The notes under the pieces are model-generated. The model was not told where the DNA came from. It searched no databases and saw only the letters and a program-made list of their open reading frames with translations. Source: Chamaesiphon sp. 336R_metabinner_41 (GTDB lineage: Bacteria; Cyanobacteriota; Cyanobacteriia; Cyanobacteriales; Chamaesiphonaceae). Taken from it: DNA of 54,026 bases. The stretch lies in contig JANYDE010000045.1 of NCBI GenBank assembly GCA_025359915.1, positions 1-54,026 of the forward strand. The letters are read 5' to 3'. A program made the position numbers and the translations under genes. Each line of letters opens with the position of its first letter. Positions within the stretch are counted from its first letter, which is position 1. Below are positions 1 through 9,303 of the stretch, piece by piece.

Positions 1-139
1 AATTCGCTCCAGTAGCTTAAAAGAGAGTGGGTTAATTTCCCGAAGAAAAAGCATTTGTATTATTTGGGAATATCTGATTTAAAAAGTTGATTCATATTTT
101 ATCACTTATTTGTGTAATTATTTTCGTCTAGGTACTTAT

Positions 140-175
140 CAACTATCCACTATCAACTATCAACTAAACCACTAT
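140..175. repeat. Heptanucleotide array, CAACTAT type
   Basis: Five consecutive units with a period close to seven: CAACTAT, CCACTAT, CAACTAT, CAACTAA, then a shifted CCACTAT. The array ends about 55 bases before leuB. It belongs to the heptamer repeats found elsewhere in this window and resembles the short tandemly repeated repetitive (STRR) sequences known from cyanobacteria. I see no gene in positions 1-231. Confidence 0.6.
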
Positions 176-231
176 CCACAAAGTCCCGATCGCAAGTAAG
201 ATATCAAGTTATCGATCGCAAGGCAAGCAAC

Positions 232-1320
232 ATGACTCAAACTTATCGCATCACACTTCTACCTGGGGATGGAATTGGCCCAGAAATTATGGCGGTAGCT
301 GTAGATGTACTGGAGGTTGTAGCCAAGCAAGAAAGTCTCAAGTTTGAGTTTACCACAGCGTTAATTGGTGGTGCGGCGATCGAAGCAACGGGCGAACCTT
401 TGCCAGCAAAGACTTTAGATACTTGTAAAAATAGTGATGGGGTATTGCTTGCAGCCATCGGGGGATACAAGTGGGACAATCTACCCCGCCATCTGCGTCC
501 AGAGACGGGTTTATTAGGCTTGAGAGCGGGTTTAGGTTTATTTGCTAACTTAAGACCTGCGGCAGTTTTACCCCAGCTTATTGACGCTTCTAGCCTCAAA
601 CGGGAGATCGTTGAGGGTGTGGATATGATGGTAGTGCGAGAATTGACTGGGGGGGTATATTTTGGTGAACCGAAGGGAATTTTTACGACGGAGACGGGGG
701 AGCAGCGAGGCGTAAATACGATGGCGTATACAGAGAGCGAGATCGATCGAATCGCCAAGGTTGGGTTTGAAACTGCTCAGAAACGGACGAAGAAGCTGTG
801 TTCGGTGGATAAGGCGAATGTCTTGGAAGTATCCCAATTATGGCGCGATCGAGTGATCGAAATGTCTAAGCAGTATCCAGATGTTGAGCTGACTCACATG
901 TATGTCGATAATGCGGCGATGCAATTAGTTCGCGCGCCGAAGCAGTTTGATACGATCGTGACGAGTAATCTATTTGGCGATATTCTCTCCGATGCAGCAG
1001 CGATGTTGACGGGAAGTATTGGGATGTTACCTTCGGCGAGTTTGGGTTCGACTGGATTGGGTGTGTTTGAACCAGTGCATGGTTCGGCTCCAGATATTGC
1101 TGGCAAAGATCTCGCCAATCCCTTGGCTCAAGTGCTGAGTGCGGCAATGTTATTACGTTATGGCTTAAATCAATCCGTTGCTGCCGATCGGATCGAAGCC
1201 GCAGTTCTCAAAGTTTTGGACGCAGGTTACAGAACTGGTGATATTATGTCAGCAGGCATGACCGCCGTTGGCTGTCGTGAAATGGGTCGGGTTCTGATTG
1301 AAGCCTTAGCACCAACTTAA
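232..1320 (+). CDS. leuB: 3-isopropylmalate dehydrogenase
   Basis: This enzyme oxidatively decarboxylates 3-isopropylmalate with NAD+ to 2-oxoisocaproate in leucine biosynthesis in the cytoplasm. The 362-residue protein has the usual family length. It opens with the typical [13 protein letters not shown] strand-loop. It carries the substrate-binding region RPAAVLPQL and [14 protein letters not shown] near residues 107-147, the catalytic Lys/Asp region around [15 protein letters not shown] and [11 protein letters not shown], and the NAD-binding [15 protein letters not shown] near residue 280. The ATG start follows a repeat-bearing leader and gives the expected N-terminus. No other leu gene adjoins it, so it appears monocistronic, which is common in cyanobacteria. 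Confidence 0.97.
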   Translation: MTQTYRITLLPGDGIGPEIMAVAVDVLEVVAKQESLKFEFTTALIGGAAIEATGEPLPAKTLDTCKNSDGVLLAAIGGYKWDNLPRHLRPETGLLGLRAGLGLFANLRPAAVLPQLIDASSLKREIVEGVDMMVVRELTGGVYFGEPKGIFTTETGEQRGVNTMAYTESEIDRIAKVGFETAQKRTKKLCSVDKANVLEVSQLWRDRVIEMSKQYPDVELTHMYVDNAAMQLVRAPKQFDTIVTSNLFGDILSDAAAMLTGSIGMLPSASLGSTGLGVFEPVHGSAPDIAGKDLANPLAQVLSAAMLLRYGLNQSVAADRIEAAVLKVLDAGYRTGDIMSAGMTAVGCREMGRVLIEALAPT

Positions 1321-1433
1321 TTTAGTTGGGGCGGTCATTGATGTGGGACTGCATTTCTATCGATATTGTGAACCTACCATAAATCAGTCCGATCTATCCT
1401 AAAATATTTAAACCTAATTTTGGGATAAATACT

Positions 1434-1706
1434 ATGTTGACGATCGATCCGCCCCACGCGAAAGCTATGACAATTCCCCAGCAAGATTCTTATGGACTGT
1501 TCGAGCCAGCTCTGCTTAGAGCTGGCATAGATATTTATAGTTTATATTGTCAGATTAACCCCGATCGAGAACGACGACGACAACCAATCGGGATCGCGAT
1601 GAATAAGGCTAGTTATCGAGGGAAATTAGTTTTTAGTAGTTATCCGATTTTACTACCTCAAGAGTGCTTCATTTCGATCGATCGATTGGAGGCAGAGTTT
1701 AATTAG
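1434..1706 (+). CDS. Small hypothetical protein (90 aa)
   Basis: I do not recognise this ORF. It begins with ATG and would encode a 90-residue soluble protein with no signal peptide or membrane segment. Its middle is basic (RERRRQ) and it ends DRLEAEFN. Codon use, including frequent CGATCG words, resembles its neighbours. A perfect hairpin lies inside it (arms 1505-1513 and 1518-1526, loop GCTT), so the region could be intergenic structure rather than a gene. It lies between leuB and the prepilin peptidase gene with no obvious functional tie. Confidence 0.4.
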   Translation: MLTIDPPHAKAMTIPQQDSYGLFEPALLRAGIDIYSLYCQINPDRERRRQPIGIAMNKASYRGKLVFSSYPILLPQECFISIDRLEAEFN

Positions 1707-1710
1707 AGAG

Positions 1711-1748
1711 GAGATGGGAATGATAGATGGGAGATGGGAATGATAGAT
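1711..1748. repeat. Direct repeat of about 20 bp
   Basis: GAGATGGGAATGATAGATGG at 1711-1730 is followed at once by GAGATGGGAATGATAGAT at 1731-1748. The two copies lie in the leader of the prepilin peptidase gene, about 50 bases before its GTG start. Confidence 0.7.
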
Positions 1749-1799
1749 AGATAAAGTTAATTTATCTAGATCTGCAACCACTGGCAGATCATCATAGTA

Positions 1800-2732
1800 G
1801 TGAATATTTACGATACGATCGTTCAGATTATAGTATTTTGGTTGGGTGCAGCGATCGGTAGCTTCCTCAATGTCGTAGTCTACCGCGTTCCAGCGGGCAT
1901 ATCCATCCTCTGGCCGCCATCCCGTTGTCCCCAGTGTTTCCATCAATTAGGGATGGGTGAAAATATCCCGATCTTGGGGTGGTTATTATTACGCGGCAAA
2001 TGCTGTCACTGTCGCACTCCGATTTCAGCCCGTTATCCGCTAATTGAAGCCATCACTGCGATTATTTTTGTGCTGGTTTACAATCGCTTTGGGATTTCGA
2101 TTCAGACAGTCGGTTACTCGCTGCTGATGTGTTGGTTGCTAGCACTCACACTCATCGATCTCGATACCATGACATTACCCAATCCGCTGACTCAATCTGG
2201 ATTGGTATTGGGGTTGGCATTCCAGGCTGCGGTTGGTTATATCGATAGCAACCATTCAGCAATCGGCATGAGCGAATATCTGATCCAAGGGATTCTGGCA
2301 ATGGTGCTGGGGATCTGGATTTATGACGCGATTCAAATCATCGGTAGCATCATGATGGGACAATTAGCTCAGGGTGGTGGTGATGCCAAATTGATGGCGA
2401 TGATTGGGGCTTGGACTAGTTGGAAAGTTGTGTTACTATCAGGTGCTCTAGCTTCTAGTCTCGCACTCGGCGGATTTGTCGCAATGGCGGGATATTCGAT
2501 GATTAGGGCTGGGGGCATAACAGCAGGCGCGGATCGACTGACAAAACCATTACCACTAGGTCCATTTATCGCTATGGGTGCGACTATTTCCTTATTTTGG
2601 GGTGATTCATTGATGGCTAGTTATCATCAGTTTATGACATCTCCCGATCGATATGTACTCGCGCTGCCATTACTGATATTTCTGTCTATGCTGTTAGTCT
2701 GGACGCGGAAAATGCGCCTCATAGAACAATAA
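1800..2732 (+). CDS. pilD: Prepilin peptidase / leader peptidase
   Basis: This inner-membrane aspartic protease removes the leader from type IV prepilins and pseudopilins and N-methylates the new N-terminus. The 310-residue protein shows the full family pattern: an N-terminal membrane segment with GSFLNVVVYRVP, two cysteine pairs (C43/C46 and C68-69/C71) for the cytoplasmic zinc loop, a first catalytic Asp in LIDLDTMTLPN (about residues 119-127), and GGGDAKL at about 192-198 supplying the second Asp. Several further membrane helices follow. The start is GTG. An alternative start would cut into the first helix. No pilus genes adjoin it. Confidence 0.93.
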   Translation: MNIYDTIVQIIVFWLGAAIGSFLNVVVYRVPAGISILWPPSRCPQCFHQLGMGENIPILGWLLLRGKCCHCRTPISARYPLIEAITAIIFVLVYNRFGISIQTVGYSLLMCWLLALTLIDLDTMTLPNPLTQSGLVLGLAFQAAVGYIDSNHSAIGMSEYLIQGILAMVLGIWIYDAIQIIGSIMMGQLAQGGGDAKLMAMIGAWTSWKVVLLSGALASSLALGGFVAMAGYSMIRAGGITAGADRLTKPLPLGPFIAMGATISLFWGDSLMASYHQFMTSPDRYVLALPLLIFLSMLLVWTRKMRLIEQ

Positions 2733-2827
2733 GTTATTGCGATCGAGTCCAAAATTGATGATAATTACACATGTGTCGAATGTGTAAAAATCGATTGCCG
2801 CACGATTGAGATTAAATTACGAATGAG

Positions 2828-5800
2828 TTGAGAATGGTCGATCACGCAAGCGTGCCGCATAGCGGTCGAAAGACTAGCCGGAGACGGGGGGCGACTTTAA
2901 CGATATCAGGGTACCAAAAGCTGCAAGCCGCACGGTGGGAAGCAGAACAATTAGCCAATTTCGGAGATCGGTATACTAAGGAAGAATTGTCTAGATTGAC
3001 GGGACTTTCACTCAAGACGATATCCAAGATTTTTGATAGCGCACCTGCAATCATGGTAGAGCAAGCGACTCCGGTAGATAAACAGACGCTCGATCTTTGT
3101 TTTGCAGCTTTTAATCTGATCTTGGAACGTCGCGATTATTTGTATCCTGGTGCTAGTGATACTACCGATGCTCAACCACAAATCGATCGAATTACGCCAG
3201 TACCACGCCAATCATTTAATCCCTATCCCGATATTGACTGGGGTGAGGCTCCAGATGTTTCCGTATTTTATGGACGAGTTGAGGAATTAACCACGCTCAC
3301 CACTTGGGTAAATGAAGATCGCTGTAAGTTAGTGCTGCTATTGGGGATGGGTGGGATTGGGAAAACCACTTTAGTTACCAAACTGGCACAGCAGTTGCAG
3401 TCCCATTTTACTACGATCGTTTGGCGATCGCTTCGGAATGCACCCCCGCTAGAAACGTTGATTCCCGAATTGATTCAAATCCTTTCCCACCAAGCCGAAA
3501 CCATTGCGCCGACGCTCGATCTTTCTACCCAAATTTCCCATCTGTTAGACTATCTGCGCCAGAAAAGATGTTTATTAATATTTGATAATGCCGAGGCGAT
3601 TATCCCCGCTCAGAATGCCACAGATAGCCAAATCCAGTCATATCCAGGTTACACCGAACTATTCGATCGAATTGGGGCATCATCACATCAGAGCTGTCTA
3701 TTAGTCACCAGTCGGGAAAAGCCTGAAGCGATTGTCCCGCTGGAAGGCGAGAAATTGCCCGTGCGGACGTTGAATATTGCTGGACTGAATGCGAGTGAAA
3801 GTGAGGCGTTATTTGATGCCAAAGGGCTGTCAGCGACTACTGTAGATCGAGATCAGTTACGCCAAATTTATAGTGGAAATCCGCTAGCTCTAAAGATTGT
3901 GGCTACCTCCATCGCCGATTTATTCGATGGCGATATCCGCAGATTTTTGGATGCAGAAGTCAGCATGTTTAGTGGCATTCGTCAACTCTTAGACCAACAA
4001 TTCGACAGACTTGCGCCCAAAGAACAAGCAATTATGTACTGGTTATCGATCGAACGTAACTGGGTATCGATCGCCGATTTACACGCCCAGATTATTCCCG
4101 TTACGACTAAATCCCGTCTCCTGTCTAGATTAGAGAGCCTGGGTAGGCGATCTCTGATCGAAGCCAGTCGCGGCAAATTCACCCAACAGGCGGTGGTGAT
4201 GGAATATATGACTGAACGGACGATCGATCGAGTCGTCAGCGAATTAACAAACTGGAATCTACACGCAGAGCTGCTTAAAGACTTACCCCTGTGGATGAGT
4301 TATCCCCTGATGGCGGCAGAATCACCCAAGTATCTCCACGCGATCCAAAAACGGCTAGTTTTAGGGCCGATTGCCAGTCAATTACAATTACATTTTGGGC
4401 ATAAATTAGCATTAGTCCAACATCTGCAAGCGGTGCTAGTCAGCTTGCAAACTCACTATCAAGGCGTTCCCCATTATGGTGCCGGAAATTTAATTAATCT
4501 GTTCCGGTACCTCGAAATCGATCTGACAGGTTACAACTTCTCCAACTTACCAATCTGGCAAGTCAATTTCCAACGGGCGATCCTCCACAACGTCGATTTT
4601 AGCGGTGCCGATCTCACCAACTCCACCTTTACCCATAGCTTTGGCGGTATTTTTGCGATCGCTTTTAGCCCCGACTCCCAACTAGCCGCAGCCGCAGAAT
4701 ATAACGGGAGTATTTATCTCGCCAAAGTTGCCACCAAAAAAATCCACTTCCTGTTAAAGGGGCACACAAATTGGGTCTGGTCAGTGTCATTTAGCTCCGA
4801 CGGTCAAGTCCTCGCCAGTGCCAGTCAAGATGCCACTGTGCGCCTGTGGGACGTGGCTACGGGGCAAACTCTCCACGTTTTACAGGCGGATAATTATCAT
4901 ATCTTGTCCCTCTCTTTTAGCCCGACAAAAGTAGCTCAACCGTCGGGCGAAACCTACATCCTCGCAACAGCCCACGGCGATGGGTCAATCAGATGGTGGA
5001 ATGTCTCGACAGGCGAACTAATTAACGATAGATCGAGACATCCCAAATCGGTATACTCAGTCAGATTTAGCCCCGATGGAAAATTTCTCGCGTCGGGTAG
5101 TGATGATGCCACCGTGAAAATTTGGGATGCCGCAACAGGCGACTGTCTGCACACCTTAACCGACCACACTAATCGAGTTTGGTCGGTGAGATTCAGTCCC
5201 GATGGTCAGATGCTAGCAACATGTAGTGGTGATGGTACGATTAGACTGTTGGCTACCGATACCTGGACTACCTTAGAAGTGCTGACTGGCTATCGCAATT
5301 GGTTTTTTGCGATCGATTTTAGCCCCAATAGTCAGATGCTAGCTGTCGCCAATGTGGGTAATGTCGTCAAAGTTTGGGATATTGGCACTGACAAACGAGT
5401 TGCAACCCTGGCTAGACATACCACTTGGGTAGCCAGTATCCATTTTAGTCCCAATGGCAAATTCTTAGTGACAGCCAGTGGAGATCGATCGGTATACTTA
5501 TGGGACACCACCACCTGGCAAGAACTATACCACTGGCAGGGTTACTCCAACTTAATCGGCTCAGTATTATTCGATCCGACGGGGGCTAAACTCTTAACGG
5601 GCAGTCACGATGGAATCCTGCGAGAGTGGGATGTGCAGACGCAAACACTGCTCCAGACATTCACCGGACATCAACAGAATGTCTGGTCAGTTGATTATAG
5701 TGCCGATGGTAGATCGATTGTCAGTGGTAGTGCCGATAGTACTGTCAAATTATGGAATGCTGAAACTGGCGATTTAATCAGGACATTCTCCACCCAACCA

Positions 5801-6568
5801 GGGGATGTCTGGAACGTCAAATTTAGCCATGACGGTCGGTTCATCGCCGGAGTAGGCTTGGACGGCACGGTAGTGCATTTATGGCTGGTCACAGGCGAAT
5901 TATGTAAGACATTAAATCATACTCATCTCGTGCGATCGATCGCCTTTAGTCCTGATAGCCAACTCTTAGCAGCCGCTAGTTACGATGATTGCTGGCGATT
6001 GTGGGATGTGAATACTGGCGAAATGTTAGGCTGTTTTGCCGGACATACTAATTGGATTTTTGATATAGTATTTAGTCCAGATGGTCGATTGATCGCTACT
6101 TGTAGTTCAGATCTAACCGCTCGACTGTGGGCTGTCGAGACAGGCAACTTATTACAAACCTTTGAGGGACATACCCTTGAGATCCTGTGTGTCAAGTTTA
6201 GTCCCAATGGGCAATATTTAGCGACGGGTAGTAACGATAAAACGATTAACATCTGGGACATTGAAACAGGGCAAATATTGCAGACATTAGCGGGACATTT
6301 CGTTGGCGGAGCCTCTCTGCGCAGGCAGACACTTCGTGAACAGAACGAGAATCGAGTATTGTCCCTCAACTATAGCCCCGATGGTAAACTACTAGTCAGT
6401 AGCAGCGGCGACGAAACCATCAAACTCTGGGATCTCACCACAGGCGAATGTACCGCCACCTGGAAACCCCTACCGCCATATTCCGGCTTAAATATCACTG
6501 GAGCCACCGGATTAACCCCCGCCACCATCGGCTCATTGAAAACCCTCGGCGCGGTTGAGACGCTCTGA
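2828..6568 (+). CDS. STAND-family NTPase: HTH + NB-ARC + 14 WD40 repeats
   Basis: This is a large signal-transduction or conflict-system ATPase. Residues about 20-105 form a helical domain with TKEELSRLTGLSLKTISKIF, like the helix-turn-helix found at the N-terminus of vWA-MoxR-associated (VMAP) STAND proteins. The NB-ARC part has a P-loop GMGGIGKTT at about 173-181 and a Walker B LLIFDNAEA near 248-256. A short pentapeptide-like stretch (about 580-600) leads into 14 WD40 repeats (about 605-1215), enough for two seven-bladed propellers. The start is TTG, with ATG two codons later at 2834. Positions 2838-2865 look like a dispersed repeat, so the first residues may not be conserved. Blade 14 carries a 17-residue in-frame insertion. 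The ligand and partners are unknown. Confidence 0.85.
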   Translation: MRMVDHASVPHSGRKTSRRRGATLTISGYQKLQAARWEAEQLANFGDRYTKEELSRLTGLSLKTISKIFDSAPAIMVEQATPVDKQTLDLCFAAFNLILERRDYLYPGASDTTDAQPQIDRITPVPRQSFNPYPDIDWGEAPDVSVFYGRVEELTTLTTWVNEDRCKLVLLLGMGGIGKTTLVTKLAQQLQSHFTTIVWRSLRNAPPLETLIPELIQILSHQAETIAPTLDLSTQISHLLDYLRQKRCLLIFDNAEAIIPAQNATDSQIQSYPGYTELFDRIGASSHQSCLLVTSREKPEAIVPLEGEKLPVRTLNIAGLNASESEALFDAKGLSATTVDRDQLRQIYSGNPLALKIVATSIADLFDGDIRRFLDAEVSMFSGIRQLLDQQFDRLAPKEQAIMYWLSIERNWVSIADLHAQIIPVTTKSRLLSRLESLGRRSLIEASRGKFTQQAVVMEYMTERTIDRVVSELTNWNLHAELLKDLPLWMSYPLMAAESPKYLHAIQKRLVLGPIASQLQLHFGHKLALVQHLQAVLVSLQTHYQGVPHYGAGNLINLFRYLEIDLTGYNFSNLPIWQVNFQRAILHNVDFSGADLTNSTFTHSFGGIFAIAFSPDSQLAAAAEYNGSIYLAKVATKKIHFLLKGHTNWVWSVSFSSDGQVLASASQDATVRLWDVATGQTLHVLQADNYHILSLSFSPTKVAQPSGETYILATAHGDGSIRWWNVSTGELINDRSRHPKSVYSVRFSPDGKFLASGSDDATVKIWDAATGDCLHTLTDHTNRVWSVRFSPDGQMLATCSGDGTIRLLATDTWTTLEVLTGYRNWFFAIDFSPNSQMLAVANVGNVVKVWDIGTDKRVATLARHTTWVASIHFSPNGKFLVTASGDRSVYLWDTTTWQELYHWQGYSNLIGSVLFDPTGAKLLTGSHDGILREWDVQTQTLLQTFTGHQQNVWSVDYSADGRSIVSGSADSTVKLWNAETGDLIRTFSTQPGDVWNVKFSHDGRFIAGVGLDGTVVHLWLVTGELCKTLNHTHLVRSIAFSPDSQLLAAASYDDCWRLWDVNTGEMLGCFAGHTNWIFDIVFSPDGRLIATCSSDLTARLWAVETGNLLQTFEGHTLEILCVKFSPNGQYLATGSNDKTINIWDIETGQILQTLAGHFVGGASLRRQTLREQNENRVLSLNYSPDGKLLVSSSGDETIKLWDLTTGECTATWKPLPPYSGLNITGATGLTPATIGSLKTLGAVETL
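6299..6349. repeat. 51-bp repeat-like insertion in frame in a WD40 blade
   Basis: Thirteen blades join with GH followed directly by a T/N/R-type residue and V-x-S-V/I. In the last blade 17 extra residues (FVGGASLRRQTLREQNE) intrude between GH and NRVLSL. The DNA contains GCCTCTCTGCGCAGGC with the perfect palindrome CTGCGCAG, and looks like interspersed repeats seen in filamentous cyanobacterial genomes. Its length, 17 codons, keeps the frame. Confidence 0.65.
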
Positions 6569-6652
6569 AAACTGTGTCGATCGATGTTTATAATTTCCAT
6601 GAATAGCTGAGATCGAGAAAGCACCATCCTCACAAATAATAATAAAATATAC

Positions 6653-7996
6653 ATGAAAAAAGCTACAGTAATCGGATTAGGTCGATCGGGTATCGCCGCT
6701 GCTAAACTATTAATCAAACATGACTATACCGTCACCCTCAGCGATAGTAATCATAACCCAAACCTCGAAACCCAAAAACAAGAATTAGAAACCATCGGAA
6801 TTAACGTCAAACTCGGCGATAAATTTACCCCCACTACCGAAGATATCATCATCGTTAGCCCTGGAGTCCCTTGGGATATTTCCCCCCTCGTCAAAGCCAG
6901 GGAAATGGGCATAGACACGATCGGCGAAATGGAATTAGCATGGCGATATCTCAAGGATATTCCCTGGGTAGCAATTACTGGAACCAATGGTAAAACCACC
7001 ACGACAGCCTTAACTGATGCCATTTTTAAAGCCGCAGGATTAGAAACGATCGGCTGTGGTAATATCGGTTTTGCTGCTTGTGAACTAGCCTTATTAGAAA
7101 CCAAACCAGCTTGGATTATTGCTGAACTGAGTAGTTATCAAATCGAATCTTCTCAGACTTTATCTCCACGAATTGGAGTGTTTACAACATTAACACCCGA
7201 TCACTTAGCTCGTCACAAAACTGTCGAAAATTATGCTGAGATTAAAGCTAAATTACTCCGCAATTCGCAGCATCAAATCTTCAATGGTGACGATCGATAT
7301 TTACACAATCTAGGTGAATATGATTGGCAAGATGCTACTTGGACGAGCGTAGAAGGTAAACAACATTTACAAGGCAGTCCCGAACTAGGAATCTGGATTG
7401 AAGATAATTGGGTGCTGTTCCGAGGCGAAAAAGTACTCCAAGCTGACTCGCTCAAAATGCCTGGAGATCATAACCTCCAGAATCTATTAATGGCTGTAGC
7501 TATCGCCAAACTAGCCGGAATTGAGAATGATTCGATCGCATCTGCTGTCGCTAGTTTCCCTGGTGTTGCCCATCGCTTAGAATACATCTGCACCTACGAA
7601 GGAGTAGATTATATTAATGATAGTAAAGCAACAAATTATGATGCCGCCGATGTCGGATTGACTGCGGTAAAAGCACCAGTAATTTTGATTGCTGGTGGCG
7701 AGGCTAAAGAAGGCGACGATCTAGCTTGGTTGAAGACAATTAACCAAAAAGCAGCCGCAGTATTATTAATTGGTAACGCTGGAACTCAATTTGCCGATCG
7801 ATTAAAGTCAGTCGGATATACTAACTTTGAAATCGTCGAAATAATGTCAAATGCTGTCATGAGATCGATCGAATTAGCCAAACAACATCAAGCCAAGGTT
7901 GTCTTATTATCCCCCGCTTGTGCCAGTTTCGACCAATACAATAGCTTCGAGCATCGCGGTGATGATTTCCGGCAATTGTGTCAAGCTCTTGGCTAA
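6653..7996 (+). CDS. murD: UDP-N-acetylmuramoylalanine--D-glutamate ligase
   Basis: This cytoplasmic ligase adds D-glutamate to UDP-MurNAc-L-Ala in peptidoglycan precursor synthesis, using ATP. The 447-residue protein begins with the MurD-type nucleotide-binding fold (VIGLGRSGIAAAKLL). The ATP loop is GTNGKTTTT at 110-118. The central domain follows with ELSSYQIESS and TPDHLARH, and the C-terminal ligase domain has HRLEYI and NDSKATN. ATG at 6653 gives the standard N-terminus. It is 85 bases after the STAND gene and is not clearly coupled to it. Confidence 0.97.
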   Translation: MKKATVIGLGRSGIAAAKLLIKHDYTVTLSDSNHNPNLETQKQELETIGINVKLGDKFTPTTEDIIIVSPGVPWDISPLVKAREMGIDTIGEMELAWRYLKDIPWVAITGTNGKTTTTALTDAIFKAAGLETIGCGNIGFAACELALLETKPAWIIAELSSYQIESSQTLSPRIGVFTTLTPDHLARHKTVENYAEIKAKLLRNSQHQIFNGDDRYLHNLGEYDWQDATWTSVEGKQHLQGSPELGIWIEDNWVLFRGEKVLQADSLKMPGDHNLQNLLMAVAIAKLAGIENDSIASAVASFPGVAHRLEYICTYEGVDYINDSKATNYDAADVGLTAVKAPVILIAGGEAKEGDDLAWLKTINQKAAAVLLIGNAGTQFADRLKSVGYTNFEIVEIMSNAVMRSIELAKQHQAKVVLLSPACASFDQYNSFEHRGDDFRQLCQALG

Positions 7997-8083
7997 ATTG
8001 CCAGCAATTCCAACAATCCTCATTTATCGGCTAGCAAATAGGTACTTGTTAATTATCATCATTGCGGTGGGATTAATTAGGTA

Positions 8084-9280
8084 ATGAACGATCGTCCTCC
8101 AACCATTGACTCTACTTCTCTCATCAGTGCCTCCTTGTTACGGTTACGGAGGAAATCGCCATTTTTTGGTACGCTGGCGATGTTTGTACAGTTTATTCCC
8201 AGTCAAAATATCTCCGCCGCCGCCACCGATGGACGGGATATATTTTTCAACCCAGAATTTCTGCAAACATTACCCAGAGAGCAACAGGATGGATTGCTAT
8301 TGCATGAAATTCTCCATGCGGCACTATTGCATTCCTTACGGTTGAGAGAACGGGAACCAAAATTGTGGAATATTGCAGCGGATATTATTGTCAATGGGAT
8401 GATTATTCGCCAAGGTGGATTTGAATTACCCCTGGGTGGCTTGCGAGATGAGTCATTAGAACACCTCAGCGTGGAGGAAGTCTATGAGTTATTGCAATCG
8501 ACAGGATCAGATCGGTTTCCACTAGATAATTTTGACTTGCTGACAACCAATGCTGGAGATGTGCTCAAATGTGCTGCTTCAGGAACGAGCAATTCTTTGC
8601 AGGGGATCCAGAGCCGACAACTGAAGAATAACAACAGTGATGTATTGGCAGCACATTGGCGACAAGCTCTCCAGCAAGCCACCGCTGTGACAAATGCTAG
8701 TCAGTCGGGTACATCACCGCTGGGAATCGATCGAGAGTGGGAATCGATCGTCAATCCCCAGTTAGACTGGAGATCCTATCTGTGGCGATATTTGGTACAG
8801 ACTCCGACAGATTTCCAGGGATTCGATCGACGTTTTGTCGGACGGGGACTATATCTCGAAGCATTGCAAGGGGAGTCGGTGCGGGTGTATATTGCAATCG
8901 ATACCAGTGGCTCTGTGGGTGCGAGGACACTCGGATTGTTTCTCGGTGAAGTGAGGGGAATTTTAGGCTCCTATCCTAATATCGTCTGCGATTTATACTA
9001 TGTTGATAGTGAGGCTTATGGCCCTCATCCGCTCACTTTCGATACAATTTTACCCATCCCCCAAGGCGGTGGGGGCAGCTCTTTTGTGGCGTTTTTCGAT
9101 CGAGTCGCCCAAGATTGGGATGGTTATACTCAGGCGGTTTGTATCTATCTAACCGATGGCTACGGTGAATTTCCCACTACCGCGCCAGTATTACCGACGT
9201 TGTGGGTGGTTACGCCTGGAGGATTGGATTTGTCCAAATTTCCATTTGGAGAAGCCGTCAGATCGATCGAATGTAATTAA
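8084..9280 (+). CDS. DUF2201-type putative metallopeptidase with VWA-like domain
   Basis: The N-terminal half contains HEILHAALLH with a zinc-type HExxH at residues 74-78, as in the putative metallopeptidase domain of DUF2201 proteins. The C-terminal half is von Willebrand factor A-like with a metal-site motif DTSGS at 273-277 and a second acidic region YLTDGYGEFP. Such proteins often act with a MoxR-type AAA+ ATPase. None is present nearby. The gene follows murD by 87 bases on the same strand. The cellular role is unknown. It may be relevant that the STAND protein 1.5 kb upstream carries an N-terminal domain of a kind found in vWA-MoxR-associated systems. Confidence 0.8.
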   Translation: MNDRPPTIDSTSLISASLLRLRRKSPFFGTLAMFVQFIPSQNISAAATDGRDIFFNPEFLQTLPREQQDGLLLHEILHAALLHSLRLREREPKLWNIAADIIVNGMIIRQGGFELPLGGLRDESLEHLSVEEVYELLQSTGSDRFPLDNFDLLTTNAGDVLKCAASGTSNSLQGIQSRQLKNNNSDVLAAHWRQALQQATAVTNASQSGTSPLGIDREWESIVNPQLDWRSYLWRYLVQTPTDFQGFDRRFVGRGLYLEALQGESVRVYIAIDTSGSVGARTLGLFLGEVRGILGSYPNIVCDLYYVDSEAYGPHPLTFDTILPIPQGGGGSSFVAFFDRVAQDWDGYTQAVCIYLTDGYGEFPTTAPVLPTLWVVTPGGLDLSKFPFGEAVRSIECN

Positions 9281-9303
9281 TTATCAATTATCAATTAATT
9301 CAC
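9281..9303. repeat. Heptanucleotide array, CAATTAT type
   Basis: AATTATCAATTATCAATTA has a period of seven and reaches into moaE, where it encodes the last residues and the TGA stop. It separates the convergent ends of the VWA gene and moaE. Confidence 0.6.

Noticed and set aside
10-230. End of an upstream gene at the window start
   Set aside because: No frame of convincing length reaches into the window.
7899-8084. Short plus-strand ORF overlapping the end of murD
   Set aside because: It lies mostly inside murD in another frame and has no family features. The VWA gene starts right after it.
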